This document shows, one piece after another, positions 1 to 7,145 of a DNA stretch of 64,000 nucleotides (the stretch's first letter is position 1; every line of letters begins with the position of its first letter). The DNA is from Symbiobacterium thermophilum IAM 14863 (GTDB lineage: Bacteria; Bacillota; Sulfobacillia; Symbiobacteriales; Symbiobacteriaceae). The notes beneath the pieces are model-generated. The model was not told the DNA's origin. It saw only the letters and a list, made by a program, of their open reading frames with translations, and did no database searches. The position numbers were made by a program, and so were the translations under genes. The DNA lies in NCBI RefSeq assembly GCF_000009905.1, contig NC_006177.1:3234595-3298594 (forward strand). Reading direction: 5' to 3'.

Positions 1-508
1 GCGCCGGCAGGGGCACGGTCACGATCTCGGTGTCTCCCTCGGCATCCCGGTGGACCGTCGCCGTGTTGCCCGCGATCTCGATCTTGAGGGCGGCGGCCAC
101 GTGAGGCAGCCCCAGGGCCTCGGCCACCCGCAGGGCGGTCTGGCCGGCGCCGGTGTCCACCGAGACGTTGCCGGCCAGGATCAGGTCGAACTTCCTGTCC
201 TTGGCCCAGGCGGCCAGCAGGCTGGCCGTCACGTACTCGTCGGCATCGGCCGGCGGCTCGATGGCCACCGCCTCATCCGCGCCCATGGCCAGCGCCCGGC
301 GCAGGGCCTCATCCACCCGGGCGGGACCGACGGAGAGCACCGTGACCGTGCCGCCCACGGCCTCACGGATCTTCAGGGCTTCCTCCACGGCGTACTCATC
401 GTAGGGGTTGATCACCAGCGTAACGTCGTCGTCGACCACGCGGCCATCCTTCACGGTTACCTTTGCTTCTGTGTCAAAGGTCTGCTTCAGGAGAACCAGA
501 ATCTCCAT
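1..508 (-). CDS. etfB: Electron transfer flavoprotein beta subunit, partial
   Basis: EtfB with EtfA accepts electrons from acyl-CoA dehydrogenases and passes them to the quinone pool during beta-oxidation. The reading frame starts at ATG 508-506 and remains open to the left edge, so about 169 N-terminal residues are visible. The start MEILVLLKQTFDTEAKV and the segment INPYDEYAVEEALKIRE are typical of EtfB. A GGAGGCG ribosome site lies 6 bases before the ATG. The start overlaps the last 35 bases of the upstream fadR gene, which implies co-transcription. The order lcfA-fadR-etfB matches the Bacillus fatty-acid degradation operon except that fadB is absent here. etfA is expected just outside the window. 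Confidence 0.93.
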   Translation of the reverse strand, partial: MEILVLLKQTFDTEAKVTVKDGRVVDDDVTLVINPYDEYAVEEALKIREAVGGTVTVLSVGPARVDEALRRALAMGADEAVAIEPPADADEYVTASLLAAWAKDRKFDLILAGNVSVDTGAGQTALRVAEALGLPHVAAALKIEIAGNTATVHRDAEGDTEIVTVPLPA

Positions 509-1112
509 TCCCCACGCCTCCTTCGCGGTGTTGCATCACGCCATGGGCGATGAGCCGATAGGTGGGCTCAGCCAGGGCCAGGATGTCGAACTTGTACCCC
601 GACATCACCCATGCGGTCACGGTCTGGTCGAGGGTGCCGAAGATCAGGTTGCGGATCTGCTTGGCCGGGACCTCACGGGTGAAGAGCCCTGACGCCTGCC
701 CCTCAGCGATGATCTGGTCGATGACCGCGAACCAGCCCTTCATCAGGTTGCTGATCTGCTGCTGCACCTGCGTGTCCGCCTGGCGCATCTCGATCTGGGT
801 GACGGCGGCCAGCTCCGGGCGGGTGCCCAGGGACCGCAGGTGCTGCGCGATGGCCCGCCTGAGCTTCTCGCGGGGATCGACCGCGTCCCCGATGGCTTCC
901 TTGATCTCGCTGACCAGCAGATTCAGCCGCTCCCGGAAGAGGCAGACGAGCAGGTCCGGCTTGTTCTGGAAGTAGAGGTAGACGGTTCCCGCTGCGACGC
1001 CGGCCTCCGCGGCGATGCGCGAGATCTGGGCGTTGTGGTAGCCCTGTCGGGCGATCACGTGCTGAGCGGCATCCAGGATTGCGGCGTACTTGTCGCCGCC
1101 CCGTACGGACAC
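474..1112 (-). CDS. fadR: TetR-family repressor, FadR type
   Basis: This 212-residue TetR-family DNA-binding regulator has its helix-turn-helix at about residues 25-50 (ISRIAAEAGVAAGTVYLYF). It very likely senses long-chain acyl-CoA and represses the operon. The assignment rests on context: it lies between a long-chain acyl-CoA ligase and etfB, as fadR (ysiA) does in Bacillus, and a palindrome resembling the Bacillus FadR box precedes the operon. The start is GTG 1112-1110, which shares one base with the lcfA stop (TAGTG), so translation is probably coupled. The C-terminal 12 codons overlap the etfB start. The ligand is inferred, not shown by the sequence. Confidence 0.9.
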   Translation of the reverse strand: MSVRGGDKYAAILDAAQHVIARQGYHNAQISRIAAEAGVAAGTVYLYFQNKPDLLVCLFRERLNLLVSEIKEAIGDAVDPREKLRRAIAQHLRSLGTRPELAAVTQIEMRQADTQVQQQISNLMKGWFAVIDQIIAEGQASGLFTREVPAKQIRNLIFGTLDQTVTAWVMSGYKFDILALAEPTYRLIAHGVMQHREGGVGNGDSGSPEADL

Positions 1113-2779
1113 TACACGACCCCCTTCCGGCTCTGTTCCTCCTCGAGGAGCACCCGCCGCAGCACCTTGCCGACCAGGGACTTGGGCAGCTCGTCCCGGA
1201 ACTCGATGATGCGCGGAATCTTGTACGCCGCCAGGTGCTGCCGGCAGAACTGCTTGATCTCCTCAGGGTCGAGGGTCACCCCCTCGCGCGGCACGATGAA
1301 GGCCTTCACCGTCTCCCCCCGGTAGGGATCGGGCACCCCGACCACCGCGGCCTCCTTGACGCCCCGGTGCAGGTAGAGCACCTCCTCCACCTCGCGGGGA
1401 TAGATGTTAAAGCCGCCGGCGATGATCAGGTCCTTCTTCCGGTCGACGATGTAGAAGTAGCCCTCCTCGTCCATGCGGGCCATGTCGCCGGTGTGGAGCC
1501 AGCCGTCCCGCAGGGTCTCCGCCGTCGCCTCCGGCAGGTTCCAGTACCCCTTCATGACCTGGGGGCCGCGGACCAGGAGTTCGCCCACCTCGCCCACCGG
1601 CACGTCCTCGCCGGTCTCGGGGTCCACGATGCGGCACTCCGTGTCAGGCCACGGCAGGCCGATGGACCCTTCCTTGCGCCGGTCCCAGATGGGGTTGGCG
1701 TGGGTCACCGGCGATGCCTCGGTGAGTCCGTACCCCTCCACCAGCCGGCCGCCGGTCAGCCGCTCGAACTCGGCCTGGACCTCCACCGGCAGCGGTGCGG
1801 CCCCCGAGATACAGGCCTCGATGGAATCCAGCCGGTACTTCTGCACATCTGGCAGGTTGTTGAGGGCGACGTACATGGTGGGCGCGCCGGGGAAAATGGA
1901 AGGACGGTACTTCTGGATGAGCTTCACCGCTTCGCGGGCCTCGAACTTGGGCTGCAGGACCATGGTGCCGCCCACGTGGATTGTGAAGTTCATCAGCGTG
2001 GTCATGCCGTAGACGTGGAAGAAGGGCAGCGCGGCCAACGTGACCAGCGCGGGACCGCGCCGCGCTCTGTACAGCCACGCCTCGGTCTGGAGCACGTTGG
2101 CCACCAGGTTGCGGTGGGTCAGCATGCACCCCTTGGGCAGGCCGGAGGTGGCGCCGGTGTACTGGAGCAGGGCCAGATCGTCGGCCGGGTTCACGGGCAC
2201 GGGCTCCGCGATCGGTTCGGCGCCCACGAGGCTGGCCCACGGCAGCACCCCCTTGCGGTAAGCGATCCGGGGCGGCTTCAGCTTCAGCGGGGCGATCCAC
2301 CTGACCGGCGCCGGCATGTAGTCCTGCATCCCCGTGTACACCACGTGTTCCAGGTTCAGCTGGTTCACCTTCGGGTACGCCAGGTCGATGGCGATCATGA
2401 CCCGGGCGCCGCTGTCGTCCACCTGGTGCCGGAGCTCGCGGGGCATGTAGAGCGGGTTGACCATGACGACGACGGCGCCGGCCATCAGAGCCCCGTAGTA
2501 GGCGATGACCGCCTGCGGACAGTTGGGCAGCATGACGGCTACCCGATCGCCCTTGCGGACGCCGAGGCGGATCAGCCCCGAGGCGACGCGCCGGGCCTGC
2601 TCGTGGAGTTGCCGGTAGGTGAGCCGGGCTCCGTAGAACACCGTCGCCGTCGCGTCACCGTGCCTCTGCGCGGCCCGGACCAGCAGGTCGTAGAGCGCCC
2701 TGTCCTCGTAGACCAGCTGAGGCGGCACCTGCGGCGGATAGGCCTTCAGCCAGGGCTTGGCGGCATATGGGCTGGACAC
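1112..2779 (-). CDS. lcfA: Long-chain-fatty-acid--CoA ligase
   Basis: This 555-residue AMP-forming acyl-CoA synthetase activates long-chain fatty acids for beta-oxidation. The phosphate-binding motif reads YTGATSGLPKG, a slight variant of the usual YTGGTTGxPKG. The adenylate motif VEGYGLTEASP, the GWLHTGD motif and the C-terminal lysine region (PKSLVGKVLRR) are all present, so the enzyme looks complete. Translation starts at GTG 2779, with GGGGAGGGGAGG just upstream. It is the first gene of the lcfA-fadR-etfB operon. No membrane segment is evident. Chain-length preference cannot be read from the sequence. Confidence 0.94.
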   Translation of the reverse strand: MSSPYAAKPWLKAYPPQVPPQLVYEDRALYDLLVRAAQRHGDATATVFYGARLTYRQLHEQARRVASGLIRLGVRKGDRVAVMLPNCPQAVIAYYGALMAGAVVVMVNPLYMPRELRHQVDDSGARVMIAIDLAYPKVNQLNLEHVVYTGMQDYMPAPVRWIAPLKLKPPRIAYRKGVLPWASLVGAEPIAEPVPVNPADDLALLQYTGATSGLPKGCMLTHRNLVANVLQTEAWLYRARRGPALVTLAALPFFHVYGMTTLMNFTIHVGGTMVLQPKFEAREAVKLIQKYRPSIFPGAPTMYVALNNLPDVQKYRLDSIEACISGAAPLPVEVQAEFERLTGGRLVEGYGLTEASPVTHANPIWDRRKEGSIGLPWPDTECRIVDPETGEDVPVGEVGELLVRGPQVMKGYWNLPEATAETLRDGWLHTGDMARMDEEGYFYIVDRKKDLIIAGGFNIYPREVEEVLYLHRGVKEAAVVGVPDPYRGETVKAFIVPREGVTLDPEEIKQFCRQHLAAYKIPRIIEFRDELPKSLVGKVLRRVLLEEEQSRKGVV

Positions 2780-2823
2780 GTCCTCCCCTCCCCCTCATGT
2801 GCGGTTCCGAATCCCCCGGAGAC

Positions 2824-2841
2824 TGAATGAATGGCCATTCA
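2824..2841. promoter_or_regulatory. Candidate FadR operator
   Basis: TGAATGAATGGCCATTCA contains the perfect 16-base palindrome ATGAATGGCCATTCAT. It agrees at all but two defined positions with the Bacillus FadR box as I recall it (TGAATGAMTANTCATTCA). It lies 45 bases upstream of the lcfA start and just downstream of a TACAAT minus-10-like hexamer (2850-2855, minus strand), a position suited to repression. Confidence 0.72.
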
Positions 2842-2849
2842 TCAGGGCC

Positions 2850-2855
2850 ATTGTA
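2850..2855 (-). promoter_or_regulatory. Possible -10 of the lcfA operon promoter
   Basis: TACAAT on the minus strand is a good -10 hexamer, but no convincing -35 is found 16-18 bases upstream, so the promoter is tentative. The expected start point falls on the FadR-like palindrome. The rest of 2780-3077 holds only this site and two downstream hairpins. Confidence 0.35.
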
Positions 2856-2971
2856 TTCTGAATGTCCACCCATAACTCCTCCTTTCGCCCTATGAGAACA
2901 CTAGTTATCTTTATCACATTCAGGGATCTTTCTGGACACCAAATCATCAGTCGCCTCGTCGCGCGCGAAAG

Positions 2972-3011
2972 GGCGCCCCGCACAGCCGGTCCTGCCGCTG
3001 TACGGGGCGCC
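2972..3011. terminator. Strong hairpin between the lcfA and ferredoxin genes
   Basis: GGCGCCCCG (2972-2980) pairs with CGGGGCGCC (3003-3011). The stem extends inward through ACAGC/GCTGT after a C/A mismatch. There is no long T-run on either side, so it could be a terminator typical of GC-rich genomes or another stem-loop. Confidence 0.45.
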
Positions 3012-3041
3012 TTCGCTCACCTGCCGGGAAACATGACGAAA

Positions 3042-3062
3042 CCGGCCCCGCTGCGGGGCCGG
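3042..3062 (-). terminator. Terminator of the ferredoxin-like gene
   Basis: CCGGCCCCG and CGGGGCCGG form a 9-bp stem with a 3-base loop, 16 bases after the gene's stop. On the minus strand it is followed by TTTCGT. Confidence 0.6.
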
Positions 3063-3077
3063 CATCCTCGGTTCAGT

Positions 3078-3371
3078 TCAGTCGGGGTTCGGGCAGGCCA
3101 GATGACACAGCCGGCACCCCAGGCAGATGGAGAGGTCGAGCCGCCAGACGTCGCCCGGATGCGTTAGCGCGCCGGAAGGGCATGCCGCCACACACGCCAT
3201 GCACTGGCCGCATGAGCGTTCCGGCGCGGTGGGATTCACGGGAGGCTGGGAACGCTTGGGTGAAAACAGCCTGCCAAATGGCGTCAGCCCGGTGATGGTG
3301 CTCACCCCCAGCACATCTCCTGCCCTGAGGGTAACACACCCCGGAACGGACAGGCCATGGGGAGAAATCAC
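3078..3371 (-). CDS. Two-[4Fe-4S] ferredoxin-like protein, start uncertain
   Basis: The C-terminal half carries two complete CxxCxxCxxxCP motifs (CGQCMACVAACP and CLGCRLCHLACP), the signature of a 2[4Fe-4S] electron carrier. The frame is open upstream to 3584, but that extension looks non-coding and overlaps the inverted repeat and promoter region of the divergent DoxX gene. A start at GTG 3371 (97 residues) or at an internal GTG is therefore more likely. No start has a strong ribosome site. The N-terminal segment is not recognised. The redox partner is unknown, and the neighbouring DoxX membrane protein is divergent rather than in the same operon. Confidence 0.6.
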   Translation of the reverse strand: MISPHGLSVPGCVTLRAGDVLGVSTITGLTPFGRLFSPKRSQPPVNPTAPERSCGQCMACVAACPSGALTHPGDVWRLDLSICLGCRLCHLACPNPD

Positions 3372-3541
3372 CGCGATCGCAGTAGGGTCCGGACCCGGTC
3401 GCGGTCGGTTTTGGAGCGGGACGGCGCCCGCGCCCCCGGTGCCACCTGGCTCTCGCGGAGATCTTTCGTCACCCGCAGGTAGTGCCAAAGTACTAGCCCT
3501 CGAATAATCAGAACGCAGGATGGCGCGGACGTGCGCTCCGA

Positions 3542-3562
3542 TGTTACAGTGTGGCTGTAACA
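3542..3562. promoter_or_regulatory. Perfect 8-5-8 inverted repeat, operator-like
   Basis: TGTTACAG-TGTGG-CTGTAACA is a perfect inverted repeat in the divergent region between the ferredoxin-like and DoxX genes. It ends 25 bases upstream of the doxX -35 element, which suits an activator site for that gene or an operator for the divergent one. The cognate regulator is not identifiable. Confidence 0.5.
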
Positions 3563-3587
3563 AGTTCGTTAGAAACGTGAACATCAG

Positions 3588-3615
3588 TTGCAGTTCCCGG
3601 TCGGTTTTCTATCAT
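3588..3615 (+). promoter_or_regulatory. Promoter of the first DoxX gene
   Basis: TTGCAG (3588-3593) and TATCAT (3610-3615) are separated by 16 bases. This sigma-A-type promoter lies 50 bases upstream of the DoxX start. Confidence 0.55.
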
Positions 3616-3665
3616 CCCCTGGGTATCATCATCGGGCGGTATTTCTCTAAGGAGGAGAAGCAAGC

Positions 3666-4190
3666 ATGTTCGAGTACTTCAAGGGTCCCAAGGGCAGCTG
3701 GATCTGGCTCGTGGTTCGCCTGTACGTCGGTTACCAGTGGCTGACCGCCGGCTGGCACAAGCTGGTGGATGGGTTCGACGCCTCCGGCTTCCTGAAGGGG
3801 GCCATCGCCAAGGCCGTGCCCGCCTCCGAAGGCGCCAAGCCGGTTGTGCAGGGCTGGTGGGCCGCGTTCCTGGAGAAGTTCGCACTTCCCAACGTCGGTC
3901 TGTTCAACTTCCTGGTTCCCGTCGGCGAGTTCCTGGTCGGCCTGGCGCTGATCCTCGGCTTCGCCACCATCTTCGCCGCCACCATGGGCATGGTGATGAA
4001 CTTCGCCTTCCTGCTCAGCGGCACGATCAGCAGCAACCCGAATCTGCTCATCCTGGAGTTCATCCTGGTCGCCCTGGGCGGCGCCTACGCCGGCTACATC
4101 GGCGTGGACTACTGGTTCCGGCCGATCTGGCGGAGCTTCCTCACCCGCATCTTCGGCAAGGAGACCGCCACGGCAAAGGCCACAGCCTAA
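3666..4190 (+). CDS. DoxX-family membrane protein
   Basis: A 174-residue protein with about four membrane segments: around residues 11-30, 83-102 and 105-122, with a fourth near 128-145. DoxX proteins are small integral membrane proteins linked in some organisms to quinone or thiosulfate metabolism, but most have no proven function. The sequence RLYVGYQWLTAGWHKL near the N terminus is typical of the family. The start is ATG 3666 with CTAAGGAGGAG upstream. It is a single-gene unit with its own promoter and terminator. A second, shorter DoxX gene lies at 9992-10441. Confidence 0.8.
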   Translation: MFEYFKGPKGSWIWLVVRLYVGYQWLTAGWHKLVDGFDASGFLKGAIAKAVPASEGAKPVVQGWWAAFLEKFALPNVGLFNFLVPVGEFLVGLALILGFATIFAATMGMVMNFAFLLSGTISSNPNLLILEFILVALGGAYAGYIGVDYWFRPIWRSFLTRIFGKETATAKATA

Positions 4191-4205
4191 CCACAGAGTG
4201 GAAAA

Positions 4206-4245
4206 GCAGCCAGCACGATCGCCGTGCTGGCTGCTTCTTTTTCTC
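4206..4245. terminator. Bidirectional terminator between doxX and argF
   Basis: GCAGCCAGCACG (4206-4217) pairs with CGTGCTGGCTGC (4223-4234) and is followed by TTCTTTTTC on the plus strand. On the minus strand the tail is TTTTCC, so it can also serve argF, which ends at 4261. Confidence 0.88.
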
Positions 4246-4260
4246 TCCTACCCGGGCTGC

Positions 4261-5199
4261 TCAGGCCATGATCAACGTCATGATCGCCTTCTGCGCGTGC
4301 AGCCGGTTCTCGGCCTCGTCGAACACCGCGGACTGCGGGCCGTCGATCACCTCGGCGGCCACCTCCTCGCCCCGGTGGGCCGGGAGGCAGTGCATGAAGA
4401 TCGCCTCGGGCGCCGCGCACCGCATGAGCTCCGCCGTCACCTGGTAGCCGGCGAACGCCTTCCTCCGCTGCTCGGCCTCAGCCTCCTGGCCCATGCTGGC
4501 CCATACGTCCGTGTACACGATCTGGGCGCCGGTCACCGCCAGGACCGGGTCGGTCACGACCTCGACCAGGCCGCCGTACCGCGCCGCCGTCACCTGCGCC
4601 CGGGCGACCCGCGCGGGATCGGGCTGGTAGCCCTCGGGGCTGGCGACCACGACGTGCATACCAAACTTCGCGCCGCCGTCCATCAGGCTGTGGGCCACGT
4701 TGTTGCCGTCCCCCACGTAGGCCAGCTTGAGCCCCGGCAGCGTGCCGAACCGTTCCAGGGCCGTGAGCAGGTCGGCCACCACCTGGCACGGGTGCTCCTC
4801 GTCGGTCAGGCCGTTGATGACGGGGATCGTCGCCCACTCGGCCAGCTCCACCACCTCCCGGTGGGAGAAGGTACGGATCATGATGCCGTCGAGGAACCGG
4901 CTCATCACCCGGGCGGTATCGGCGATGGATTCGCCGCGCTGCAGCTGCAGGTCGTGCGCCGAGAGGAACAGGGCATCGCCCCCGAGTTGGCGGATGCCGA
5001 CCTCGAAGGAGAGCCGCGTGCGGGTCGAGGGCTTGGCAAAGTACATCCCGAGTTGCTTCCCCTTCAGCGGCTCGTCGCGAATGCCCGCCTTCAGGCGGGC
5101 CTTCTGCCACATCGCCAGCTCCAGCACCTCTTCCAGCTCGTCCCTGCTCCAGTCGTGGAGCGAGATGAAATCCCTCCCTTTGAGGGTCGTCACCGTCAC
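4261..5199 (-). CDS. argF: Ornithine carbamoyltransferase
   Basis: This 312-residue cytoplasmic enzyme joins carbamoyl phosphate and ornithine to give citrulline in arginine synthesis. Signature motifs are all present: the carbamoyl-phosphate loop STRTR (about residue 57), HPCQ (about 136) and HCLP (about 272). The catabolic and anabolic forms are similar, but the ARG-box-like sites at the promoter and the absence of arcA/arcC neighbours favour the anabolic role. The start is GTG 5199 with GGAAGGAGG upstream. The gene stands alone, between its own promoter and a terminator shared with the convergent doxX. Confidence 0.96.
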   Translation of the reverse strand: MTVTTLKGRDFISLHDWSRDELEEVLELAMWQKARLKAGIRDEPLKGKQLGMYFAKPSTRTRLSFEVGIRQLGGDALFLSAHDLQLQRGESIADTARVMSRFLDGIMIRTFSHREVVELAEWATIPVINGLTDEEHPCQVVADLLTALERFGTLPGLKLAYVGDGNNVAHSLMDGGAKFGMHVVVASPEGYQPDPARVARAQVTAARYGGLVEVVTDPVLAVTGAQIVYTDVWASMGQEAEAEQRRKAFAGYQVTAELMRCAAPEAIFMHCLPAHRGEEVAAEVIDGPQSAVFDEAENRLHAQKAIMTLIMA

Positions 5200-5230
5200 G
5201 ACACGCGTCCTCCTTCCCTGGATAGGAAAG

Positions 5231-5259
5231 AGTGTAACGCATATCTATGCAGAGCGCAA
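5231..5259 (-). promoter_or_regulatory. argF promoter
   Basis: TTGCGC (plus coordinates 5254-5259) and TACACT (5231-5236) lie 17 bases apart on the minus strand, about 35 bases upstream of the argF start. Confidence 0.7.
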
Positions 5260-5271
5260 GCATAAAAATGC
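5239..5271. promoter_or_regulatory. Tandem ARG-box-like ArgR operators
   Basis: Two palindromes, GCATATCTATGC (5239-5250) and GCATAAAAATGC (5260-5271), match the TGNAT-WWWW-ATNCA layout of ARG boxes. Their centres are 21 bases apart, exactly two helical turns and the spacing usual for paired ARG boxes. The proximal one fills the argF promoter spacer and the distal one adjoins the -35 element. Arginine-dependent repression by ArgR is inferred. Confidence 0.68.
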
Positions 5272-5284
5272 ACGCCCCGCCGCC

Positions 5285-6130
5285 CTAGTGCGGCCCCCAG
5301 GGACCGCGCACGGTCTTGCCGTAGGCGACCCGGCGCTTGCCCGGGCGCGGGCCCGCCGGCCGGATGGTCCGCATGCGGTTCAGCTCACGCCAGAGCAGGA
5401 GGGCCGCCGGGACGGCCGTGACCAGCAGGAGCCCGGCCTGGCCGTAGTCCAGGCCCAGCACGTTCCGACCCAGGTAGAGCCCGATGTGCACCCCCGCCAC
5501 CAGCCACACCGACTGGGTCTGCAGGAACAGCAGGCTCTGCAGCGCTGAGAAGGTGAGGCCCGCCAGCCCGCCGAACTGCGCCCGGATCTGTGGGGCCGGC
5601 CAGCCCAGGCCGAACAGCGCGGTCAGGACCACCCACGCCACCGGGGTCACCAGGGCGAGGAGCAGGACATCCCGGCCCGACAGGTCCTGCTCGAAGCGGG
5701 AGATCGCGATGCCGCGCAGGATGAGCTCCACACCGAAGAGGGCCGCGGACGTAAGCGCCGCCTGCACGAGGGACTCCACCCCCAGGTTCAGCTGCGGCAT
5801 ACGGCCCCACCCGCCCAGCAGGAAGGCCAGGCCAGCTAGCGCGAGCCCACCGGCCAGGCCGGGGAGGAACCAGAAGCGGGCGGCGAACGTGGGCCTGAGG
5901 CCGGCGTTGTCCGCCTTCCAGCCCCACCGCCAGTCGATGTAGGTGAGGCTGGCCGCGATCGGCACGACGGCGTGGCTGGCAGCCACCGCCCAGCGGGCGG
6001 CGCTGGGTGCCACGCTGCCGAGCAGCCCAAAGAGCGTCACGACCTGGTCCGCGATCATCTGCAGCAGGGTGATCAGCAACAGGAAGCCGGCCACCGTCCA
6101 GACAGAGGACCAGAACCGGTTCAGGTGCAT
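5285..6130 (-). CDS. CPBP-like membrane protein, degenerate protease motif
   Basis: A 281-residue multi-pass membrane protein with about seven hydrophobic segments and a basic C-terminal tail. The region FGVELILRG (about residues 135-143) resembles the EExxxR motif of CPBP intramembrane (CAAX-type) proteases, but the first glutamate is valine. A histidine-containing segment (GVHIGLYLGRN) resembles the last family motif, while the FxxxH motif is not seen. It is therefore probably a non-catalytic relative. It lies 12 bases downstream of the NERD-like gene and is probably co-transcribed with it. Family membership is moderately sure; function is unknown. Confidence 0.6.
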   Translation of the reverse strand: MHLNRFWSSVWTVAGFLLLITLLQMIADQVVTLFGLLGSVAPSAARWAVAASHAVVPIAASLTYIDWRWGWKADNAGLRPTFAARFWFLPGLAGGLALAGLAFLLGGWGRMPQLNLGVESLVQAALTSAALFGVELILRGIAISRFEQDLSGRDVLLLALVTPVAWVVLTALFGLGWPAPQIRAQFGGLAGLTFSALQSLLFLQTQSVWLVAGVHIGLYLGRNVLGLDYGQAGLLLVTAVPAALLLWRELNRMRTIRPAGPRPGKRRVAYGKTVRGPWGPH

Positions 6131-6142
6131 CGCGCTCCTCCT

Positions 6143-6730
6143 CTACTCCGTCGTCCCCCCGGCGCCCGGCGGACTGATCAGCCGGATCAGGTCGGCCGCG
6201 GGGAACCCGACCGCGGACGCAGGAATCCGCCCCGCGACGAACGCATCCAGCTCGTCCCACTGGACCAGGGTGGCCTCGGGTTCGGTTCCCTGGCAGCGCG
6301 CGGCGCCGGCCGTAAACACCACCACAGGCTCCAGGACGATCCCCCGGGCACGGCCAGTAAAGGCCAGCCGCTCGCAGAACACCCGCGCCCTGCGGTCCGG
6401 CCGTCCCAGATCCACCTTCCCCCCTGCGCCGCGCCACTCGCCCTTCGGGCCCGGGACGATGTCGCCCGCCCAGTGGAGCGCGTTGATCACCAGGGCCCGG
6501 CCCGGACCGACCAGGCAGAGGTCGACGGTCATGAACCCGAGGGTGGGCCGGACCACCAGCACGCTCCGCTCTCCCAGGTCCATCGCCGACAGCCGCTCGG
6601 TCAGCAGCCGGAGCCCTACCCCTTCCTCCAGCTCCGCCACCTGCCTCGCCGCGGCGGAAAGGGGTGCCGTCAGCCTGTGCCGCCAGGAACGCGGCTTCGT
6701 TTCCGGAATGGGACCAATTCGCTTGACCAT
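6143..6730 (-). CDS. NERD-like domain protein
   Basis: A 195-residue soluble protein. The core reads VDLCLVGPGRALVINALHWAGDI, matching the layout of nuclease-related (NERD) domains in which a hydrophobic strand ends in a catalytic E-K/W pair. Here the usual E(T/A)K triad is INALHW, so activity is doubtful. The open frame continues upstream to 6883, but that part is low-complexity and arginine-rich. ATG 6730 (MVKRIGPIPE) is preferred. A TATACT hexamer lies only 6 bases upstream of this ATG, leaving little room for a leader. It is the first gene of a pair with the CPBP-like gene. Confidence 0.5.
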   Translation of the reverse strand: MVKRIGPIPETKPRSWRHRLTAPLSAAARQVAELEEGVGLRLLTERLSAMDLGERSVLVVRPTLGFMTVDLCLVGPGRALVINALHWAGDIVPGPKGEWRGAGGKVDLGRPDRRARVFCERLAFTGRARGIVLEPVVVFTAGAARCQGTEPEATLVQWDELDAFVAGRIPASAVGFPAADLIRLISPPGAGGTTE

Positions 6731-6921
6731 ACCCTCAGTATAGCCCAGACTCTTTCGTATTTCATCCTGCCCTTTGCTCCGGAGGGAGGCCCCACGCAGT
6801 GCGGTGGGCGGACCCGCCCTGCGGGCACCTGCGCATCTCCCGGCACGCCTGCCCGGCCGCGGAGAACCAACCAGCGCGAACATTCGTCTAAATTATGCGA
6901 AAGAAACCGAAAAGCCTGCAT

Positions 6922-6935
6922 GACTTGGGGAAGTC
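6922..6935. promoter_or_regulatory. Upstream dyad GACTT-GGGG-AAGTC
   Basis: This inverted repeat lies 21 bases upstream of the -35 of the ABC transporter promoter. Its right half begins a copy of AAGTCTG that recurs 63 bases downstream in the palindrome over the start region. Confidence 0.4.
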
Positions 6936-6956
6936 TGACCGTTTGGCCGTTGCCTA

Positions 6957-6986
6957 TTGACATGCTTCAACTTGGTAAAGTATCAT
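6957..6986 (+). promoter_or_regulatory. ABC transporter operon promoter
   Basis: A perfect -35 TTGACA (6957-6962) is 18 bases from TATCAT (6981-6986). It is the only strong plus-strand promoter before the permease gene and predicts a leader of about 150 bases. Confidence 0.75.
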
Positions 6987-6992
6987 AGTGCC

Positions 6993-7008
6993 CAAGTCTG
7001 CAGACTTG
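6993..7008. promoter_or_regulatory. 16-base perfect palindrome at the transcription start
   Basis: CAAGTCTGCAGACTTG begins 7 bases after the -10 element, so a bound protein would block transcription. The cognate repressor is unknown. Confidence 0.55.
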
Positions 7009-7145
7009 TATAGCGTTTCTCTGCAAGGGCACGCGTCAAGGAAACGTCTTCGCCACGCCGGAACGCCAACCCTGGGCCGCCCACGTCTTCGGGGGCCCTT
7101 CTCCTTTCTGAATCCGAAAGATTGTTCCCGATTGGAGGCATCTTC

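Larger units (their letters stand above)
6731..7145. other. Non-coding region upstream of the ABC transporter
   Basis: The 415 bases contain a sigma-A promoter (6957-6986), two dyads built from AAGTC/GACTT arms (6922-6935 and 6993-7008) and a GC-rich stem-loop near 7075-7101 in the leader. I see no gene, no T-box motif and no riboswitch that I can name. Confidence 0.5.

Noticed and set aside
2655-2873. A 72-codon minus-strand frame beginning behind AAAGGAGGAGTT upstream of lcfA
   Set aside because: The ribosome site is excellent, but the frame runs into lcfA out of phase and its sequence is not protein-like beyond the first 20 codons. A short leader peptide is possible but unsupported.
7009-7145. 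Possible T-box or riboswitch in the ABC transporter leader
   Set aside because: The T-box consensus (AGGGTGGNACCGCG) and the cores of TPP, SAM, preQ1 and guanidine riboswitches were looked for by eye and not found.
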